64,000 bases of DNA. Origin: Leucaena leucocephala. Lineage: Eukaryota > Streptophyta > Magnoliopsida > Fabales > Fabaceae. Where the stretch lies: NCBI GenBank assembly GCA_037074615.1, contig CM073545.1:17564001-17628000 (forward strand), read 5' to 3'. Numbering within the stretch: the first letter of the stretch is position 1; the number at the start of each line of letters is the position of its first letter. Under the pieces are notes generated by a model. That model made no database searches, had not been told where the DNA came from, and was given only the letters and a program-made list of their open reading frames with translations. Both the position numbers and the translations under genes were made by a program. Positions 42,570-54,800 of the stretch are shown here, piece after piece.

Positions 42570-45554
42570 ATGGTTGACACCTCGAAAGAAGAGCTGTTTC
42601 AGCTCATCAAACGATTGAGAGATTTTATCACGGTCAAGATGTCCAGTTTCATAACAATCTTCTTACAAAACCCGGTATTTTTGCTCTCTACAAGCAATTA
42701 ATTTTTGTCTTATTCATTTATTACTCGGCCATTTCGGCGGATCTGATATCCCTCATGTGAGCAAAAGAATGTTCACCTCTTCCATTTTCTTTTTGGAATC
42801 ATTGTTGGTTCAATGCGTTTATTCAATATCTTCTTTTCTCTCCCCCACCCTTCTGTTTGCGTTTCGTTTTCTTTGCTGCTTTTCCAAGTTGTAGTAGATG
42901 GTGGTAGCACTTAATTTTTCTTTTGAATAATTATCAACTCAAATTTTAGTAGAATTGTGATTGACGAAAGGAACATTATTAGTCAGAAAAAAAGGATATG
43001 GAGAACTGCGAAAACGGAAGCATAAAAAGCTTAAAAGTTTGTTCTTTTACCCGATTTAAGCGTGAGCTGTAACCGAGCAATGAAAACTGCTTCACTATCT
43101 GAATATATTGATGCTTAATGTTTCGAAAATATTTTTATGACCATATGCGTCTACTAAACATTAGTTTGAGTGAATTGTAAGCAACTTGATTTTGAAACGT
43201 AATTCAGTAAGCCTGAGGTTCAGAGGATAATCTCTGTTCAGTATGGTGTACGGAACCATAAGACAATTCAAAACTCTGAAAGCTCTAGATCAAATCTATA
43301 CACTGTGAATACCAACAATTTGCTTTTACTCATCCTCTCAAAAAGTGCCTAAATGGCCAGATAGACTTAAAGATTATCAATTTGTTATTTTATCTCAGCA
43401 AATTTTCTAGGCATTTCCATTTTTTGAGTAAGTCTTGGACCACCCAAATCTGCTTTCTATAGTCACAGCTGTGATTTTTAAAGCAAAATCGAGGTTTCTT
43501 GTAGCATGGCACAGTATTGTTTTGGGGCCTCAGTATGTTTTTTTATGTGCCTCTGTGAGTGTAACTTTTTTTGGGTGTGGGTTTTGGGAAAGAGTGCAGA
43601 TTTAGAGTTATAATTCACTAATTTAGATGTCCAATGTTTTGTTATGTTTCTATATAGAACATATATTTTTCATGAAGGTCTTAGTTTCTAGCTAGTCATA
43701 TCTCAATTTTGTTTAATGGGCAAACTTTCATTATGTGCAACTTGTTATCAGGATTCACGCTCTATTGGAGCAGTTGCCGGTCTTGCTCTTGCAATTTTCT
43801 TCACCTGGAGGATGCTGAGATCACCCAGTGGATCTCAACGAAGGCAAAGAAAACTGCCGGACAATATGCCTAGTAATTCTGGAGTTAGTACACCTTCTAA
43901 TTCTCCAGTAATTCCTTCTGGAGTTTGTTCAACTTCAGATGATGCAAGTGCACAAAATGTTGTAGATGAGTTCTTTCAGCCTGTCAAGGTTATTGCAATT
44001 GTCAATGCCCACTACTTCAGACAGTGCTTAAATATTCTGATATCAATGCTTAAGCATACTGAATTGCTTTGGATACTGTGGGCAATTTTTAACTTGTTTT
44101 TTCCTTACCTTTTCCAGCCAACACTGGGGCAAATAGTTAGGCAGAAGTTAAGTGAAGGAAGGAAGGTAATTAAACGCACATGCTCTGTTGCTTTTTTGTG
44201 CTAATCAAGTTTATTTCATGCTTTATGAATTCTTGTTGCTGCGGTTTACATGAATCTATCACAAATTCCAATCTTACCTAACTTGTGATAATCAAATTTT
44301 TTGTGCTAATCAAGTTTATTTCATGCTTTATGAATTCTTGTTGCTGCGGTTTACATGAATCTATCACGAATTCCAATCTTACCTAACTTGCTCAAAGTAA
44401 ACTAAACTGCCATGTTATGGCGCACTGGCTGGGCATGTCTGCAGGTTACTTGTCGCCTTCTTGGAGTGATCCTTCAAGAAAATAGTCCAGAGGAGCTTCA
44501 GGTGGTGAAATTCTCTATTGACATATGTATATATATTAACAAATTAAACTGAAGAAATATATTGATGTGGTGTGTGCTGTTCTGGCCAGAAACAAGCAAC
44601 AGTAAGGTCCTCTGTGCTGGAAGTGTTGTTGGAGATAACAAAATTTTGTGATCTATATCTCATGGAACGAGTTTTGGATGATGAAAGTGAGGTGTGTGCA
44701 ACCATTTTCTGCCGAACTTTTTTTTCCCTCAGTAAATAATATATTACTAGAATCATTTATCCTCTATGTCTGTCTAAATCATTTATGACCTTTTCTTAAC
44801 TTTGACCAGCTTATTTCTCCCCAAGCAGCGAATGCTAGTAGTTTAGTACTATGCTGTAATGGTTGTTTTCCTTTAGCTTGTTAAATCCAACCATATTTTG
44901 TGGCTGCTAACACTGTGTGCAAACTTAAATTGATTTCAGGCGATCTTATAATGCTTCTCTGCTGCTACTCTGTTTCCATATACCAAGCTATTAAAATGTT
45001 TATTCTTTATGCATGGATTGATTCTGCAGAAAAGAGTTCTTGTGGCATTGGAGGATGCTGGGGTTTTCACTTCCGGTGGTTTGGTCAAGGATAAGGTATA
45101 TGTGTATGAGGATTTCCTTTTTATATGCAGGAATTTCATGGGTCATGTCGCCCCTTGCTATTGCTGCCCATTTCTCTCTCGTCCTTTATAACTTTTTATC
45201 TACTCCTTGTCTCTGGTTCCTATATGCAGGTCCTCTTCTGTAGCACAGAGAACGGAAGGTCATCATTTGTTCGGCAGTTGGAACCAGATTGGCACATTGA
45301 CACGAATCCTGAAGTTATAACTCAGTTAGCCGTATGTCTATTATTATATATGTGAACTTTATTTTGCAGTGGTCAAGCACAATTTCTGATGGATATATAT
45401 GAAATCATGATTTGCATCTTTTAATGGTTGACAACAAATTATGATGCAGAGGTTTATCAAGTATCAACTTCACGTCTCTCCTGTCAGAACCGAACGGGCT
45501 GCCGCAAATGTGTTCAGTGCCTCATCCCTGGAACACTTCTTTGGATCTATATGA
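42570..45554 (+). CDS. PEX22: Peroxisome biogenesis protein PEX22, 8 exons, 273 aa
   Basis: PEX22 is a peroxisomal membrane protein that anchors the ubiquitin-conjugating enzyme PEX4 for recycling of the PEX5 import receptor. Exons are 42570-42674, 43752-43988, 44118-44165, 44445-44501, 44590-44691, 45030-45095, 45230-45331 and 45450-45554, all multiples of three with GT-AG introns. The start MVDTSKEELFQLIKR parallels Arabidopsis STKEELVQLIKR. A membrane anchor follows at DSRSIGAVAGLALAIFFTWR (about residues 36-55), then a Ser/Pro-rich linker. The conserved lumen-independent PEX4-binding domain has VVDEFFQPVKPTLGQIV, KVTCRLLGVIL, KQATVRSSVLEVLLEITKF, LEDAGVFTSGGLVKDKVLF, RQLEPDWHIDTNPE, and the end HFFGSI. 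The gene looks intact. The open frame starting at 43716 is intron read-through and not the true start. Confidence 0.95.
44192..44390 (+). repeat. Recent tandem duplication in PEX22 intron 3
   Basis: A 94-bp unit at 44192-44285 recurs at 44297-44390 (offset 105), differing at one position by my reading (CACAAATT versus CACGAATT). It lies wholly in the intron and leaves both splice sites intact. Confidence 0.9.
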
Positions 45555-46832
45555 GACTTCAACCGCTAAAACACGAATGTCTTCTGTGTACCTGCATCTT
45601 GAATTCCATACTCACCATACAAATTTAGTTTGTCTGGAAATCTTTTAGTACTTGGTAATTGTTCTTCTAGCTTAATGGGTGCTCTGCCTAGGTGGTCAGA
45701 TGAATGGAGTGCTTTGTCTCTCTCTGTATGATGCTTCTAAAGAGGATTCTGTTTTTTCTTTAAATCTATTGGCTTTGAAATTTGTGCATGAGATTGGATC
45801 GCTTACAGACATTTTTTCCCCCTACGGAAATGCCAATCTTGTCGACTGTTTGATATTAGGTTATTCTCTGCTTCATCAGAGATTGGATACTAATATAGTG
45901 CAGCATCCAGGAACTTTTTCTTTCTCACAAGACATTGGCTTCAAGTTCAACTTTCAAGCCTTGCTGATACGATACAGTTGGTGGCTAGTAGTTATGGAGT
46001 ATTTATACTTTATATTTATTTCCTCAAGTTGATATTTTCTTGGTTTTGTAGGTTTATTTTACTTCCATTCATTCATTTTTCTTTTCTTTGCAATTTTCCT
46101 TGCAATCCCATGGTTGTTATGAACTTGGGTGGGGGCCGGTATTGCGTCATTGGAGAGCCCTGGTCGGAGAGAAACGGAGAAAATATTGCATATTTGGACC
46201 CTTTAATTTAAATAAAAATAAATGTAGACGTTGTAAATTTAATTTTTATAAAGCGAAAAAAGTTATTGATTTCGAAGAATCATATATTTCTGTTAAAAAA
46301 ATTAAATTAGAGAATTCATTATTGTTGTGAGATTTATAATTAAAAACACGATACATATATGATTTTTTTTAGGGAAAATTATTTAGAAGGTACATATGCT
46401 TTGTCTCAACTTTACTTTTTTTAATTAAATCTTTTAATTTTATTTTATTAACACCGTTACACCAGAACTTAAAGAAACAACTTGAAGGATCAATGAATGA
46501 TTTAATTATAGGGGTAATTCTGGTAAAAAGAAATTATAGGGGTAACGTTGTTAAAATGATAAAATTAAAGATTTAATTAAGGTAGAAAAACTTTTGGCCA
46601 AAACAACATTAAGCTATAAAAAAAATACGGTTACATGGTTTCCCCTTTTGGTTATAATAAAATTAATATTTAACAAGGATAAAGTTATTAATTTTTTTAT
46701 TTAAACATGTAATAATAAAATCATCGATAAATTATATTATGTGAGTGTAGTCTAAAATCGGAATAACGCATTCATAAGGGCGCCAGAGCAGCTGGCGGGG
46801 AAGTGGCCTGAGGGCTGAGGCGATGTCGTTAC
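45555..46832. other. Intergenic between PEX22 and the TraB pseudogene
   Basis: 1.3 kb of mostly AT-rich DNA. Open frames at 45679-46330 show no recognisable motif. No transposon ends seen. Confidence 0.5.
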
Positions 46833-47381
46833 TTGGGGGCACCCATGCATTGCCCGAGTCGCGCCATTGATTCTGCCTCGCCAGCGCAGAATCACTTTTG
46901 CGGTTGTGCCGTCCCTTTTCCCATCTCCACGCGCTTCCTTCATTTCTCTACCGCATCAAACCCCAAAGCCCCTGCTTCCACGTTTGCTCGCTGCAGAATC
47001 GAGACTCTCCTGACGTTGATGGATTCCCAACCGCCGAAATTTGATTCACCCGCTGCTGAAGGCGAAGATTTTGTTCACATTCAGGAACCTACTTTCGAGA
47101 GCTTGTCTGACAGCATGGTTCGAATCGACGCGCCGACTGACGCCACCGCGTCGCCTAGCCGTGATGCGGCGGGTTCGGAGGATCAGAAAGTGCTTCCCGA
47201 GGAGCTCTCGAGAAACGTTATAGTTCTGACGTGCGAGTCGTCTGCCGAGGGTGCTGTTTGTGACGTTTATTTAGTTGGCACAGCTCACGTTTCTCAGGTA
47301 TTATTTGCCCAACTCATTTCTTTGTATTTGATTTGGGACTAAATTTGATGGAGGTGGTCAATGCTTGGGATTTTGACTTTA

Positions 47382-47816
47382 GGGTGTGTTTGGCAGGGAT
47401 TTTAATAGAGGAAAAGTAAGGGGAGGAAAAAAGAGGGATTTTATTATTACCTTGTTTGGATTAACATTAAGGGAGAGGAGGGGAAGGATTTTCATATTAA
47501 CTTGTTTGGTTCAAAAAGAGAGGGGAAGTAAAATAGACAAATTTACTTTATATTATTTTATATAATATTTTAATAAAATATAATATAGGGGTAAGATTAG
47601 GATATTAAAAAAATTATAGGTATATTAATATTATAAAATAATAATATATCACTTCCCCCAAATTCCCCTAATTTTGGAGGAGAAGTAAAGTTAGAGGGGG
47701 AGAGAAAATTTTAAAAAAAAATTCCCTCATCTCCAATGAGCCAAACAAGGGGAGGGAAGCAAAATCCCTCCCCTCCTCCTACCTTTCCCCCCAGATACCC
47801 CATACCAAACCAACCC
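47382..47816. mobile_element. Tourist-like MITE (PIF/Harbinger type), 435 bp
   Basis: It starts GGGTGTGTTTGGCAGGG and ends with the imperfect inverted copy (reverse complement GGGTTGGTTTGGTATGGGG), flanked by TTA at 47379-47381 and 47817-47819. Three-base TTA/TWA targets and GGG...TTTGG ends are typical of Tourist/Harbinger MITEs. The interior is G-rich near one end, C-rich near the other, AT-rich between, and has no coding capacity. It sits in TraB intron 1. Confidence 0.85.
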
Positions 47817-48278
47817 TTAGGCTATGTTTGGTTCAACGAAGGGGAGGGTAGGTTAGGTTAATTTAAGGAAAGGTAGGTAAGGGGAGGGGAGGTTATAAGT
47901 GTGAAGGTAGGGGAAGAGAGATGATATTTCTTATTTGGTTCAGGAAGGGAGGGGAGGGGAGGTAATAAAAAATTGACAAATATACCCTCAAGCCTTTATT
48001 TAAATTAATTTATTTTTATTTATAAATTTAAAAAAACTTTTTACTCATTTATATATATATATATGATTATATAATTATTGTTATTAAAATACAATTGCAT
48101 ACCGTTATGATTGGGAAAATGTGACAACATTTGTAACCCAAGGGTACCTCTGATTGTGCAGCAAAGCTGAGGAAATACTTTCAAACACCGAATGCCTTTT
48201 CTGGATTTGAATTAAAGGGTGATAAAAAAAGTATTAATTGTTAATCAACTTATAAAATCAATAAATAGGAAGATAATT

Positions 48279-48462
48279 AATTTTTATATGAATTTAAGCC
48301 ACCAATATGATTAAATAAATTATGAATATTTAGTTGAATATGAACACTTCAATTGTATAAAACTATAATTAATTACTATGTGAATTTAAGCAGCCAATAT
48401 GATTAAATAAATTATGAATGTTAGTTGAATATGAACACTTAAATGGTATAGAACTACAATTC
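48279..48462. repeat. Tandem duplication (about 92-bp unit) inside the Pack-type element
   Basis: The unit containing GAATTTAAGCC, AATATGATTAAATAAATTAT and GAATATGAACACTT occurs twice with a 92-bp offset and a few differences. Confidence 0.8.
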
Positions 48463-48850
48463 GTCGATGTTTCTAAACAGAACACAGGAAAAATACCAAG
48501 GTTCATTTTCACAATCAGATGCATAGGATAAATTCAATTAGACTACCAGAACTAATTGATGCCAAGATCAAACGCAAAAAATTATTATATATACTATCCA
48601 AAAACAAACAAGTATATGTAACACAAAGCAGGCATCGTTTTTCCTGAGTTTTTCAAGTACAGAGGTTAGGCCATTCAATATTCAATTCTCTAACTGATAA
48701 AATCCATGTCCTTAAATCAATACTCCACTACACAAGCTTTACCAGTGCACCACTTCAAAAAGAAAATTATAGAATGCTTGATCCTCTCATTGGTGACATC
48801 AAACTGCATCCACTTTTATAACAGTCCTTGAAACAGAACGAAGAGCTCAC

Positions 48851-49951
48851 AACTCCTCCAGGACGAAGAGCCTTAGCAACCAACTCGAAAAAGGGTTTTC
48901 CAAAAAGCTCCTGAGCAGGACCTGAATAATAATACCTCATATGTTTAGAAACCAGTCAAATTGTTAATAAAGAACCAAAAGTTTACACGACATATATATA
49001 TATTTATATATATACCTATAGGGTCAGATGAGTCAACTATGATTATATCATAAGTTCCTGATGGAACAGCTTTCAAAAAAGCATCTCCTAAATCATTGAG
49101 ACATGCGACAATGAGATAAATTCTCCAAAAAGAGAAAGTATTTATGAAAAAAATAATATGCAGCTGATCATACCATCACCAACATTAAGTGTCACACGTG
49201 GATCATCAAACCCTACAGCTACTTCAGGGAAAAATTGTTTGGAGACCTGTAATTATGAGATCTTAATTTAACACTATGCGGCTGGCAGAAGCCTCTGAGC
49301 TCAAGTAAAAAGAATCAGCATGTTATAAGTAATATTTCTTCAATAAATTATGCCACTCAGCTTAGAAAATACATGGATGAGTGAAGTAATGCATAGCAGT
49401 CTGCATGAAAGACAATGGTCAACTCAGGCACAAATCGATAGGAAATGAAACTAATGTTTCCAAGCTAAATATAACGAGTGCTGCTGCAAACAGTATGCCA
49501 TGGTTAGATCAATAAGATATAGCCTTGTCACCAATTCTAAGCCTCTGAATGAATTCATATACTACTTCACAGTATTTTGAGCAACTTGACAACCAACGAA
49601 TATTAGGTGACGGAGAAAATGTAAACAATACATTATGCAGAACTTTGGAATTATTGGAGGACCTTTTTGGGATTTGGAATTGAGCACAGAGGAAGATGTG
49701 TGATCATTTCTTGGTAGGCACATTCATCTCTTTCAGTGAGTTGAATTACACCATCCAAAACAAGAGATGATGACTGAAAAAATTGACAGTATTGCATTGT
49801 AAATAGAGAAAGGACCATGAAAAGGGTATAAAGAAAAAAAGAACTTAATATGCAGAAGCTGAAGTCTCCAGTACCTGGAAGACCATCACATTCTGGTAAT
49901 CAGACTTCCCTTGAAATAAGATCTTTTCAACTTTTAAAGAGTGTGCCTCTC
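48851..49951 (-). pseudogene. Spermidine/spermine synthase gene fragment captured in the TIR element
   Basis: Five exon remnants with splice sites lie in order on the minus strand: 49951-49875 (EAHSLKVEKILFQGKSDYQ), 49773-49663 (VLDGVIQLTERDECAYQEM...SIPNPKK), 49246-49174 (VSKQFFPEVAVGF...VGDG), 49087-49016 (AFLKAVPSGTYDIIIVDSSD) and 48921-48851 (GPAQELFGKPFFE...LRPGGV). The expected exon with the SAM-binding motif GGGDGG, between the second and third, is missing. The second exon lacks five codons (the ATYGK region). Start and C-terminal exons are absent. The 77-bp first remnant and the intron positions match what I know of plant SPDS genes. It cannot encode an enzyme. Antisense orientation within the TraB intron means a transcript from it could pair with the source gene mRNA (inference). 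Confidence 0.88.
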
Positions 49952-51597
49952 CTGCAAAATAACAACCAAGTTCCAAACCATAAATTTAATCACAGAGGTA
50001 GATAGATCCATGAGATCTGGCTTACATATCTGAATGATGTTCATTTCACAGAAGACCATATTTATAGAAAAATCTTTCTTTTTTATAGTATGCAATAATA
50101 ATGCATATATTTTATGAGCATAGAAAGAAGTAAAGACAGTTGCATCTAGCCAAAATTTAACTTCTTGCTAGTGCAAAGTACCAAGCTGAACCGAGCTCTC
50201 ATATTTGCAGACATCAAAATCAAAGCAACACAACAACAAAAAATATGTACTTAACGAATCTGATAAGCAGATAAGGGAGAAAGAAAACTTGGAAACTGTA
50301 AATATAAAACATGACAACTATAAGAAAAACAAATTCTCTGTGGTAGCAATTGGGGGAAAATTATTGAAGACTCACTATCAGTAACTGTACTTTCGTGCAC
50401 GTTCACATAATCAATTACTATCAATCCTACATTATCAAAACTAAAACCGCTAAATCCAATAATTTCCTATTAACATCAACTTACATAATTGTCTTACCGC
50501 TAGAAAGCAACTAATAACAGAGCAAACAAATAACAAATCAACATAACAAGCTACAATCATGCTGCGCCATGGAAGAAACGGAAGAAAAATTTCGAGTAAA
50601 TCGTACCTACGAAACTTCTTTTGACAATAAAAATGTTATGCTTAAAAGACAAAGCCGAGATACTTTCATAGAGCAGAAAATAATAACTCACTTTTCTAGT
50701 TCCTTGATTTCTCAACCAGTTTCACACAATACTTTCACCACCATTGAGTATATAGCAACAGGAGAAACGACACGAGGGCTACCTAATGAATATCAATAAG
50801 CTAGATCGATCTCAATGTTTCTCCACTTCATTTTTCATTGTATGCAAACAAATCAGTGCAGGATAAACTCAGCATGTAGAGTTGCAGTCGGCGAACTATG
50901 TAGCAGCCGCCGAAAACGCACAGAAGAGGAACGGAGCACGAAGGGTATCAGCCGGAGAAGCTTGACGAAGAAAATCGTTCTTTCTTCGTGAAGGAGCCAG
51001 AGTACTAAGGCGGAAGATGGGAATGACGGAAATGAGAAGGGAAAAATGGTTTTTACACGTAGGGGCAATCCTGGAAAATCAAAAAATTAGCAGGGATAAT
51101 TTAGTCAGGATAACATATAATATTTCTCACCCTTCCAAAAAACCCCAAATTTGGAGGGGAGAGAGAGAGGGGTAGGGGAGCAGAAAAAGACAAAAAAATT
51201 TCCCTCCCCTCCCCTCCATTTTTCTCAACCAAACACACTTATATCTTCCCTATCCTACCCTCCCCTCCAAAACCCCCCAACCAAACAATGCCTTAGTGTT
51301 TTCATTTTGGGCGTTGGCAATATGATCATTTGGAACGAAAATCATTTTTTTTTCAAATTCATTCAGTTCTGAATCGTCAAAAGCCTGGCAGCGCCTTTCT
51401 ATCCATTCATTATATGTATAATTACAATTAAGTCATTATCCGATTTCCTTCTAGTTCATCAGATAGCTTTCCTCTATTTTGTTATCTTCTAATTATTATG
51501 TTAGTCTTAATTCTAATTCACACTGATTTCTTATTGAAGTAACGAAAAATTGCTGCTAGTCCTGTGAGTGTTTACTACCGAGTCTCTGTTCATAACA

Positions 51598-51802
51598 GCA
51601 AATGTTTTTTCCCTAGAATCTGTGATTGAAGTTGTCACAACCGTAGAAGGAAATTCATGGGCAATTGCTAGACAACGAATCTTTTGTGACGATGGACAAC
51701 AAATGTTTTCCCCTAGAATCTGTGATTGAAGTTGTCACAACCGTAGAAGGAAATTCATGGGCAATTGCTAGACACCGAATCTTTTGTGACGACGGACAAC
51801 AA
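51598..51802 (+). repeat. Tandem duplication (about 100-bp unit) in TraB intron 1
   Basis: The unit with CTAGAATCTGTGATTGAAG, CATGGGCAATTGCTAGACA and GAATCTTTTGTGACGA occurs twice, offset 100-101 bp, with about two substitutions and one indel. Confidence 0.9.
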
Positions 51803-54800
51803 TATGCTTGCTTATGTTGTATTCCTTCAGAATGTTGAACAAATGGTTAAATCTTAGGATTTGCCTTCAAAATTTGTCGGATGCAATGTTATACAAACAG
51901 CATCAAACTTGGAATCTGTGTATAAGGTAATAAAATATATAGCAGTGAGATCTTGGGATGTATGCTGAACCATGCCTGTTTCTTTTCAGGAATCATGCCG
52001 AGAAGTTCAAGCAATAATCGATTTTCTGAAACCACAGGTGCTTCCCTTTTGAACTCACTTAGACTTGATTAATAGGTGAATCATGCTGCAGGTCAGCTAC
52101 CTGCTTTCAATTTCACGAAATCCCTCCAGCTTTTAGGCTTTTCATGATGAAATTATATGCCTTGCTTTTCGTGGCCGCAGGTTGTCTTTTTGGAATTGTG
52201 TTCAAGTCGTGTGTCAGTTCTTACCCCTCAAAACCTCAAGGTATGAACACTTTCCTCGGGTCTTGTAATGATTTCACTTTCTGCGGATAAAAGATTGTTT
52301 CTTTTCTACTGTTTCGTTCCCGTGTAAATAAGATTAGTAGTATTCCATTTAAAATTTAAAATTATAATAATTCTAGAACTTTATTTGAGATGGGAAAGGA
52401 TATGTTTTAAAGTCTCTTAATAATTCTTAATGGTTTCTCATATATTCAGTTCAGTATAATTTACTTAATTTTAATGCCATGTGGCTGTATTGCTGAACAT
52501 TAGCCGCGGAAAATATTATATGCCATATGCTCAGGTTCTATTTCATCTATCAATGTATTTAATTATCTATTTCCTCGTTCCAGGTACCCACCATGAGAGA
52601 AATGATTGTAATGTTGAAGAAAAAACAACATTTTTTGGAGTACTTTACAGCTGGTTCCTTTCCAAGGCATGATTCTATGCTTCAGATCATATTTAATGCT
52701 GCTAAAAACTTCAAATCTATTGCTGTAATCCTCATGTACCTTGCCTTTCTATATAAAATTTGTAACAGGTTGCTAGTAAGCTTGACGTCTTTCCAGGTTC
52801 TGAGTTTCGGGTAGCATATGAAGAAGCAATTAAGTACGGTGGCAGGGTGATACTTGATTACTTGGTGATCGTCCTGTACAGGTTGGATGAGTTTTTTTTT
52901 TTTTTTGAGAGATTTCTGAATCATAGAAAGTAACAAAGTGTCAGGGGACATACATGTAACTGTTTGCAAGCTTACTGTTAATATACAAGGAAAATTATAA
53001 CTTTTGGTTGTTGAACAGTCTGCCTCAGATTTGAGTTACTCAAGCCCTCTGCCCCCTGTAAAGCTCAGTGGAACATGCTCAATTTTTGCTAGCTTACTGT
53101 TAATATCTAGGAGGAAAATTATAACTTTTGGTTTTTGAACTTTTTCTCAATTATTGATTCGGTCTCTAAAATTTGATTTGAAACAACTCAGTTTCTTAGT
53201 TTTTTGACTTAGAAAAATTGATCCCTATAATTCTTTAACTTTTTTGAGTCAAAGTTTAAGGATTGAATTAAATGTTATATGTTTTGAGAGAAAGTTATAC
53301 AATTCTATCTACAAGAATTTTACTCTTTTCATCGAATGTTATTTTTCAGTCTCTAGATTTTCTTGTGTTTTTTTTTTAACTAGATTGCATTGCGGTTATG
53401 CTTCATTATTTTCCTTCAAGGACTGAATTAATTTATCTTGAATTGTGATGTCAATTGAAACAGATTACCATATGGAGAACATGGAGAAAGATGCCACTGT
53501 GGCATAAGACCAAATTGTTGTACTCTTTACTTTTTCAAGCCCTTTTTTTACCCAGTCCTGACGATCTGAATAAAATGGTAAATTTCATAATTCTCTTATA
53601 CCTTTAATGAGTATTAAAGTAAAATATCTTGTCTTATACCCTTACATGGGATCTTGGGTTTGCTTTCTTCCGCTGGAGGAAATGGATGACATTGACATGC
53701 TAACTCTTGTCATTCAAGAGATGAGCAAGGAGTTTCCCACTCTAATGAAGACCCTTATACATGAATGGGATCAGTAAGTTGTCTTGCACACTTGCACCTT
53801 CGTTTTGTTTAGTCCATTTTGTATGGAAAATGTTTCTATGTTATATCAGCTTTTTATGTCCTAGTTGATGAGGGCATTCTGATGGTTTTATTAAGATAGC
53901 TTGTTTGGAAATTCAATGTGCACTCAGATCCTCTCATCATATAAGGGAGACGGACATTTCAGAAGAGATAAATGAGGGGTTGGTTGAGAAAAGAGGAAGC
54001 ACCCATACACCTTCCCAGCTTTTTTTGTCATTAACTTTCTAACCCTACGTATCTAGTACTACAGAAAATCCATATGGCGCATGCATCTGCATCCCTCCCC
54101 TTCCCCCTTGCCCTTCTTTTTTTTCTGTGTACGAAAGAAAGAGGCTTGCATTATTGCTTAAACCGTGTGCTTTCTAGTCATGTTTGAGATTTTTCTCAGG
54201 CAAATTTCTGAACTGTCCTAATTCGTTAAGAGTTTACCACCAACCTGTCTTGCCCGTTGTCTAACATGTCAATGTCCTAGTAACCTACACAATTTTGTAG
54301 GTTCCCCTTCACCGTTTGGTTTAAATAAGAATCTGCCCTTACTTTGGGATATAGGCTGTAGAGTTCCATCTATACTTGTCATTCTAATTTATTTTATCCC
54401 TTAAATATCAGATACATGTCCTCCACAGTATTGAAGGTGGCGCGAGAGAATAGCTCAGTTGTTGCCGTTTTTGGAAAGGGGCATCTACATGGAATAAAGA
54501 AGCATTGGAAACAACCTATTATGGTTCGTGAATATTTGTTGAATAATCATATTGTTTTTCCCCAATATAGTCCAGACTAATGGTTATTTTTATTTGAACT
54601 TGAAAAGTGACATATTCAAGTTTACGTATGCTTTGATAAAAAAACAACCATTGTTCAGTTGTTCCCCTTTTATCTATTCAAAGAACGGATTTTTGTTCTG
54701 CAATTTCTTAAACTTTATAAATTCAAATTTTAGCATCATTATTTTCTCAATGATTCAGTATCAAATTTTCTTACGTCAATTTGACCTTTTATTATTTTAC

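Larger units (their letters stand above)
47820..51292. mobile_element. Harbinger-like TIR element carrying a captured gene fragment (Pack-type), 3473 bp
   Basis: The left end reads GGCTATGTTTGGTTC and the right end, reverse complemented, GGCATTGTTTGGTTG. Subterminal G-rich (AGGGGAGGGTAGG) and C-rich blocks mirror each other for about 150-200 bp on each side. Flanking TTA lies at 47817-47819 (shared with the adjacent MITE) and 51293-51295. No transposase motif was recognised, so the element is non-autonomous. Its interior holds an antisense fragment of a spermidine/spermine synthase gene with introns, so the capture was from DNA and not from mRNA. Alternative: a large MITE into which a gene segment was later inserted. 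Confidence 0.75.

Noticed and set aside
42433..42618. Open frame overlapping the PEX22 start
   Set aside because: It does not begin with ATG and overlaps the 5' leader in another frame; no motif.
43716..43751. ATG open frame leading into PEX22 exon 2
   Set aside because: It is intron read-through; the true first exon at 42570-42674 matches the PEX22 N terminus and splices in frame.
52584..52881. Possibility that the two TraB indels compensate each other
   Set aside because: A loss of 1 and a gain of 8 leave a net shift of 7, so the downstream frame is not restored.
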